Notes under the pieces: generated by a model
Databases searched by the model: none
Told to the model about the DNA's origin: nothing
Seen by the model: only the letters and a program-made list of their open reading frames with translations
Source of the DNA: Sesamum alatum
Taxonomy: Eukaryota; Streptophyta; Magnoliopsida; Lamiales; Pedaliaceae
Assembly (NCBI GenBank): GCA_034509735.1
Contig: JACGWO010000004.1
Coordinates: 25,029,395-25,093,394, forward strand
Direction of reading: 5' to 3'
DNA: 64,000 nt
In this document: piece by piece, positions 58,229 through 64,000 of the stretch
How the letters are laid out: every line of letters begins with the position of its first letter
Numbering within the stretch: the stretch's first letter is position 1
Position numbers and translations under genes: made by a program

Positions 58229-60508
58229 CTAGTCGGCTGGAGCCTCCACATCTCCTCCTTCTAGGGCTTGATTCTCCCCCATCACCATTTTCAGCACTTG
58301 ATCCAGCTCCTCCACAGAAAAAAATTTACCGGCCATGTCATTTATCAGCCCAAAAATTCCAGATAAAAGAGAAGAGAACTGGGCAAACTTGTTACCTGGA
58401 TCAAGCGGTCCTGCGGGGGATAGGGGCAAAGGGATTCGAGGCCTTCCACAGGACCCCCTCATAATCCAGGAAGGAAAGATCCGCCCACTCCGGAGGATAG
58501 TCCTAAGTCGCGAACAGTTCCTAGTAAGACACAAAATCAACCTCAGGAACGGCCCTGCCACGTGAGCCACCTCTTTTTGAAAATCTTCAGACTTCTTGTA
58601 CTCCAAGAGGTGGCTCTCCCAATACGATGCCAGGAACTGCTTGCCCTCCTAAGTGTGGGGAAAATCCAAGCGGGCTTGGTCAGCAACCTACCTCAGAGCC
58701 TCCGATTGGTCCTGAGACAAAGCCAGGAAGTCTTGTTGCAGCTTCTTCCTCTCCCTCTTCGACTGCTAATATTTCCCCATGATCTCCTTTCTAGCCTCCT
58801 ATATCTTGGCCAGGTCAGAATATAGCTGCTCTACGCGATCCTCCAGCCGCCTTCGTTGGCCGTCAGTAGGAGGAGGGGGAGGGGTCTCCATGGGATGGCA
58901 CAAAAGCTCCCTGCCACCATAGCCACCTAAAAAGAAAGAACAAAAACAAAGGTCAAAACCAAATACAATACAAAAAATTGGGCGGGATAAGACATTATAC
59001 CTTCGAAACATCGCAGGCAAAGGCCCTGGCCTATTCCTCCTTAGAAAGTGAGGTCAACGAACGCCTGTCCACAGGAAGGATCAGCTCCTGCAGGAACTCC
59101 GCAAAGAGCCCCGACTCTCCTTCCCTCTCCCTTAATACAGACTTGTGGGTGTACACCCCTCAATCGGGAACATATCGCTGGCGTCGGGGAGAGGAGCCCT
59201 CAGACGAGGGGGGGAGGAGGAAGAGGAGGAGGCGCAGCAGTCGAACGGGTAGCCACTTGCAAGGAGCTCCCTGAGGGAGGATGGCTGGACAAGATCCCCT
59301 TCACTCGCTTGGAGGACCCTCCGTAGGAGGGAGCAACTGGATGCTTCCCCTTTTCATCGCGAGGGGCTGGGGTTCTCTCTGGAGTTCCGACGGCGGAAGG
59401 AGCCACCGCTGGACTCCCTTGAGCACTCTCCCTGACAAGCTTATCGAACATGATTTTCTCTACACAAAAGGGGAAACCAAAATCATCATTCAGAAACACC
59501 CAACATAGATTAAAAGAACAAGAAGATAAAAACGAAGGATATCCAGGGGCTCCTCCAAAGGGACTTCCTTGGGACTCAACCCAAACCGATAAAGAAACCT
59601 TTCATCTATGAGGCCCCGAACATCATAGGGGTCCTCATTCAGCTCCTCCAAATTGGATGCAAGGGCTGACGGCATGTCCTTCACAGACGCAGGATCAGCA
59701 GGAGGTAGGTCAGAAATCCACTTACAGGGGAAGGACCAAGGAAGGGGAGGGCACACAAAAAATAAGTTTTCCCTCCAAGACTTAGGCGGGCTTGGGGCAG
59801 GAAGGAAGCGAATCCCCCGCAAGGGGAAGAAATTGAAGGTGCCAGGTTCTGACTTTCTTAACTTAAAGCAAAAGGAGAAATTTTGGCTAGTAACAAGCCA
59901 ACTATGGTAGGTAAAAATCAGGGCGAAATTTGCAAGCAAGCGGAAGGAATTGGGGCGCAGCTGGTTCAAAGGAACCCTAAACAACCTAGACATGTCTTGA
60001 TAGAAGGAACGAATGGAAAACCTAAGGCCAACCCTCAACTAGGCCCAGTAGAAACATAAACAGCCGGATGGAGGAAGCTCAAGTGAACTATCTGGGGAGG
60101 GAACGTAAATGGTGTAACCCAGAGGAATCCCGTACTCCTCCTATAGGCATGCGACGTTAGAATCCACGAAATAAGAAGTCCCTTTTCCAGTGGTGTGGGA
60201 CTCGTTTCCCTCTCTTTCTCCTCCTCTACCTCTCTCGCCTCCGGTGACTCATCTCTCTCCTCTCCAGGGGAGGACCCTTCCTCGTCGTCTCCCTTAACCA
60301 GACTCTCTACCTCCTCCAAAACTTCCTCCTCCTCGTCAATCAATCGTCGAGGAGCACGAGAGAGGTTCCTCAGGCTCCACCTCCTGTCACATCTAAAGGC
60401 AGAGGGACTAGAGGCCGTCCCCATGGAAGAGGCGGCAGAGGAATCATCACCTCCAACCCGTTCCCCCATAAACTGGATAGACTCGTCAGAAGAGGTGGAA
60501 AAAGGCAT
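58229..60508 (-). pseudogene. antisense gene of Tat element (Transposase_28/PF04195-like)
   Basis: Runs against pol. From ATG 60508 it codes an acidic, Ser-rich N-terminus (EEEEVLEEVESLVKG). Near 60180-60040 the frame shifts to text reading EEYGIPLGYTIYVPSPDSS with two TAG codons. 60038-59490 then codes GLRFSIRSFYQDMSRLF, QLRPNSFRLLANFALIF and RGIRFLPAPSPPKSWRENLF, the domain known as 'putative gypsy type transposon'. Later pieces (59499-59200, 59020-58799 with RRRLEDRVEQLYSDLAKI, 58606-58229) look like further exons; text before 59465 (cttttgtgtag) fits an acceptor. The family's role is unknown. It is confined to plant Tat elements, always antisense. The domain call is by motif memory. Confidence 0.65.
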
Positions 60509-61018
60509 TTTTTTTTTTTTTTTTTGCAGAAAAAATGCTAGAGAAAAGAAGATTAAACTTACAGAGCTGGTGGAAAATGTATAAAGTTCCCTCTTGCAAA
60601 GACATGGGAAGGCGGAAAAATGGAAGGAGACAGAGTAATAATGTGATCGAGGGAAGAAGATGTGGGAAGGATGCGGTTACCTATAGAACGTGCAAATAAC
60701 TGCCTCCTATTGGGCGGTTACCAAGCAGAAAAATAATAAACGTGGATAGTTAGCGATAATTGTCCCCCATGCAGGGTGCGTGGCAGCCACGCGCCTAGCC
60801 TCTACAGAGGCCTATGCCCTAGCCTCCCATAAAGGTAGACTTAGTTATTATGACAGGCGTGACGCAAGGCGCCCGTAACCCTAAATGACTGTCTCATTTC
60901 CCTTGGCCAGGAAGGAAGCTTGTTTGAAGTCAACTGAGAAGGAAAGGAGGTCGAACCTCCCGCTAACCAAAGAAGGCCTCTAGTGGTGGTGAACCCTCCG
61001 TCTCAGAGTGGGGGGGAC

Positions 61019-61710
61019 TGATTGATATATGCCAAAATGGTTAGCCCAAGATCAAGGTCCAAAAGCTCAAAGAGACATTTAAGAGCCCAAGGAGAATATT
61101 GGAGCCTCACACGAAGGCCCACCTATTTTCAGGAGAAGGCCCAACAGGAGCACTAGCCTAGCCTAAGGACTTGTCAGGCCTCTCCCCAACGAGGTAGAGG
61201 TCCAGCCCAGGCCAAGGATGATACCTCATCAAGGAGGCCCAAGGCGGAAGCCCAAGCTCATCAAGATCGGATAAGGATAGATCCGGTCTTATCCTTATCC
61301 TTATCAACGGAAGACTCCTTCAACTGACCTCCTACTTTCAAAGAGCCTAAAGACTGTAGAAGTCTAGGAAGGCCAATGCTCGGTCCTTCCAGAGTTCAAG
61401 CTAATGAAGAGTCCCTCCCAACCGTGGCTCTTCCTTTATAAATACCGGCTTACTTGGCTGGCTCAAGTAACGTTTTCACTAGCACTCTAGCATATGAATT
61501 TCTGCTCTCACACTCACATTAAGTTCATTTTATGCTCTTTGTTCACGAAATCTCATTGTTTCTTTACTTTATTCGAATTTATTTCTTCTACAACTATTTC
61601 TAACTTGAGCGTCGGAGTGCTAACGCTTTTTTTGTAGGCCCCCTTTTCATAACTTGCAAAACCCAAGGTCCACTCTACTCAAGCCCAAGAACGAGCTCTT
61701 TCAGCTCACA
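61019..61710 (+). repeat. 3' LTR of Tat element
   Basis: Starts TGATTGATATATGCC right after the polypurine tract and ends GCTCTTTCAGCTCACA. TATA box ctttataaataccgg at 61433. No partner LTR is in the window; the end is set by the CA and by the change to AT-rich MITE DNA. Confidence 0.75.
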
Positions 61711-62471
61711 TTAATATATATATTATTTATAAAATAATATTTAATATTTTAGATATATTAATATATATGTTTTTTATAGAACTAATATATATATATATAT
61801 ATAAATATATATTTGCCTTCTTCTTCATCTTTCCGACTGATATCGCCCCCTTCATCCTCCACCCCTCCCCCCCCCCCCCCGGTCACAGCCACTCCCCCTC
61901 CTCTTCCTCACAGATCGCCACCACCTCGTCACCTTCCGCCTAGATACACTGCCCCCCTCGTCTTCCTCACTCCCCCTCGTCTTCAAGGTCACCACCCACC
62001 TCCCCCCCTCCACAGGTCGCCGCCCACCTCCCCCCTCCCCGACGCCCTCTTCCCCCCTCTCTCTCTCTATATATATGTGTATATATACATAAATATATAT
62101 TTATATATACAACTTATTATATATAAATATATTAAAATTTAGTTATCTATAATATAAAAATTTTAATTGTATATTTGTTTAAATCTAAATCGTTGATTCT
62201 AAATTCAATAAAATGTAAATCGTTGATCTATTAGATAAATTTGGACCTTAGATTGAAAACAATCCAACGGTTTTTAGATTAGGGTATAAATGTTATTTTT
62301 AAATTTAAAATTTTAAAAAATAAAGGAAAAATTCTTGTGTAACACACGAAACATGTCAAGAGGATTCTTGTTTCATTTTTAAGAACATAAGAGGGTAAAG
62401 TGTTACTTTTTTTTATAGGGGGGTAAATTGCTCTTTTTGATTAACACAGGGGGATAAATTGCATTTAACCC
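61711..62471. mobile_element. Mutator-type MITE, left end missing, GC-rich core
   Basis: Right end inverted reads gggttaaatgcaatttatcc. GC-rich core at 61815-62060 (ccgg and cctcgtc repeats, a run of C at 61868-61880). It abuts the LTR on the left, so the two insertions share this boundary. A 109-codon Pro-rich frame in the core is low complexity. Confidence 0.55.
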
Positions 62472-62549
62472 TAACATCAAAAGTCAACTAATTTAAGGTA
62501 TTTATCCTCTGTATATTACATAAACGAACATCGGTACAACAATGACAAG

Positions 62550-63830
62550 GGTAAAATGCAAAAAACCCCCTTGTATTTTTGCGAAAAACACCCTGTGATA
62601 AGAAAACAGGCTAAACAATCCCCTAATGTTTTTTAAAATATTGCACACTTGCCATTATTCGTTAAATGACACTAACAAAGTTAATTTTTTATTGATTTAA
62701 CTGTTATGTCCTTACTTCTCATAATCGTTTGATCTGTGTTAAATCAATCACAACCTTTGGATGTAATCAACTATTTACAACCATTGAATTTTAAATTGTA
62801 AGAATCAATGGTCCAAATTTAAATTTTTTAAATTTAGATATTATATTTAAATAATATAAAATAGATAAATGATGAAGAATAATAACCTCTAGATCATAAA
62901 TTCTTTATGATTAAAGGTCCACCTTAAAAAATTGAATTTATAATTTTATACTATATAAATTTATAAAATAAATAATATATTTAAACCATTATATATAAAA
63001 ATAAATAATAGTAAATATATAACAATATGTATACATGATATAGATATATATAGACGGCAGCCGTCGCATCTTGATGGCGAAGACGGCTGTCGGCCGGAAT
63101 AGGAGAGGGGGCGACACCGTTGCCCCCTAAATCAAGCGACGGCGAGTCGCCCAGATCTGGACGACGTCGTCGTTGACCAGAAGAAGGAGAAGGGGCCGCT
63201 TGCCCCTTCTCTTGCCGTCGCGCGCTTCCCTTCTCTAAATACCGTCCAGATGCAGCGGCAGCGACTACCGTTGCCCCCCTCTCTCTCTATATATATACAC
63301 ATATATTGTATTTAAATTTTTTATTTAAAATTCAAATATTTATAATTTAAAAATTATTTTTTTATTTTAAACTAAAATAATATTTGTAATCTAAAAAATA
63401 ATTTTTATTTATATAAATATATAGTCTTTTGTAATTTTCATCTGTAAATAAAATTATTTACTAATTTACTAAAATAATAGTCTAAAATTTAGGTGCTAAT
63501 GTATTAAGATAATAATGTATTACAATATTTGTAAAATTACATTTATTGAAGTTAAATGCCATTTGTGTCATTTATATTAGAAACAGGGGCAAATTTGGAC
63601 ATTTTCGTCTATCAAAAAGTGGGTGAAAAGCTGATAGAAACTCTACCACTCTCGTATCCGCGAGTTAATCCCACTCTCCGTTGAAAATTGACAGAATGGA
63701 CTTTTCTTACTGAATTATATATATCACGGGGGGGGGGGGGGGGGGGGGGGGGGGTTTAGCATATTGCTTTAAATAGGGAGTTTTTTTGCAACTTCGTGAA
63801 AACACGGGGGAGTTTTTTGCATTTTAACCT
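62550..63830. mobile_element. Mutator-type MITE with GC-rich core
   Basis: Ends ggtaaaatgcaaaaaaccc and, inverted, aggttaaaatgcaaaaaact. Flanks aatgacaag / aaagacaag agree at 8 of 9. Core at 63055-63290 contains tcgcccagatctgg. A run of 27 G lies in the right arm (63728-63754). Confidence 0.75.
63728..63754. repeat. poly-G run (27 G)
   Basis: Uninterrupted G run inside a MITE arm; its length may be unreliable in sequencing. Confidence 0.95.
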
Positions 63831-63903
63831 AAAGACAAGAACAACTAACATAAGCTCACAAAGCATTGGATTATAAAATGCGAGTAACACTCTTTTAGTA
63901 ATG

Positions 63904-64000
63904 GGTTAAATGCATTTTAGTTACCTAACTTGGCCATTTAGCATTTTCGCTCTTTAACTTTTTAATATAGTATTTTGGTCTTGCATTATTTTAATTTTCA
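63904..64000. mobile_element. left end of another MITE, cut by the window
   Basis: gggttaaatgcattttagtt at 63904 matches the terminal pattern of the other Mutator-type MITEs; the right end is outside. Confidence 0.4.

Larger units (their letters stand above)
55441..61710 (+). mobile_element. Ty3/gypsy Tat-lineage element, 5'-truncated
   Basis: Has the end of pol (RNase H, integrase), a 33-bp minisatellite, a long gene on the opposite strand, a polypurine tract (gagtgggggggac, 61006-61018) and a 3' LTR. An antisense ORF between integrase and 3' LTR and a second RNase H are hallmarks of the Tat lineage. Everything 5' of RNase H is missing. Confidence 0.85.

Noticed and set aside
61813..62142. 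109-codon Pro/Ser-rich frame
   Set aside because: Homopolymer-rich MITE core; no motif.

Overview
Kind of genome: this is nuclear DNA of a flowering plant, most likely a eudicot. The signs are L1-type LINEs with a C-terminal RNase H, Tat-type Ty3/gypsy elements, a Ty1/copia element, tRNA-derived SINEs, Mutator-, hAT- and CACTA-type non-autonomous elements, an endogenous pararetrovirus and an Rf-like PPR gene. The species cannot be fixed from the sequence. I see no intact host gene. The window is a dense, nested transposon landscape, and the only long undamaged reading frame is ORF1 of a LINE. All alignments were made by eye, so percentages and edges are approximate.

Layout, left part: 1-2168 is the 5' end (gag, primer site, LTR) of a gypsy element on the minus strand. 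3105-4760 is a LINE 3' remnant (minus). 5282-10793 is an endogenous caulimovirid, rearranged and bounded by inverted arms, with a second viral fragment at 10886-11610. 11.6-14.5 kb is very AT-rich with decayed tandem repeats. 14588-16402 is a PPR gene broken by frameshifts, a stop and a 67-bp duplication. 16.8-19.3 kb holds two Mutator-type MITEs, and 19310-24932 is a degenerate copia element with LTRs and a 5-bp target duplication.

Middle part: 25638-26728 is a hAT-like element, 27064-27321 a SINE and 27404-33100 a nearly full-length LINE. Then come MITEs, a hAT-like element (34074-37322) containing two further MITEs, a Mutator-type element (37405-38674) carrying a GRF zinc-finger fragment, and a 5'-truncated LINE (40171-42623). 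The backbone left after removing the insertions at 17.56-33.19 kb is colinear with 43.48-45.64 kb. That second block therefore preserves the empty sites for most of them.

Right part: CACTA-like elements lie at 44-47 kb. 47772-53651 is a non-autonomous LTR element with a gag remnant but no pol. A second SINE is at 54185-54458. 55441-61710 is the 3' half of a Tat-lineage gypsy element (RNase H, integrase, 33-bp minisatellite, antisense gene, 3' LTR). The end is filled by more MITEs with GC-rich cores.

The genes do not form a cellular pathway. They are mostly replication genes of mobile elements (Gag, protease, reverse transcriptase, RNase H, integrase, LINE endonuclease) at various stages of decay. 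Nested insertions, target duplications and paralogous empty sites allow much of the order of events to be read.
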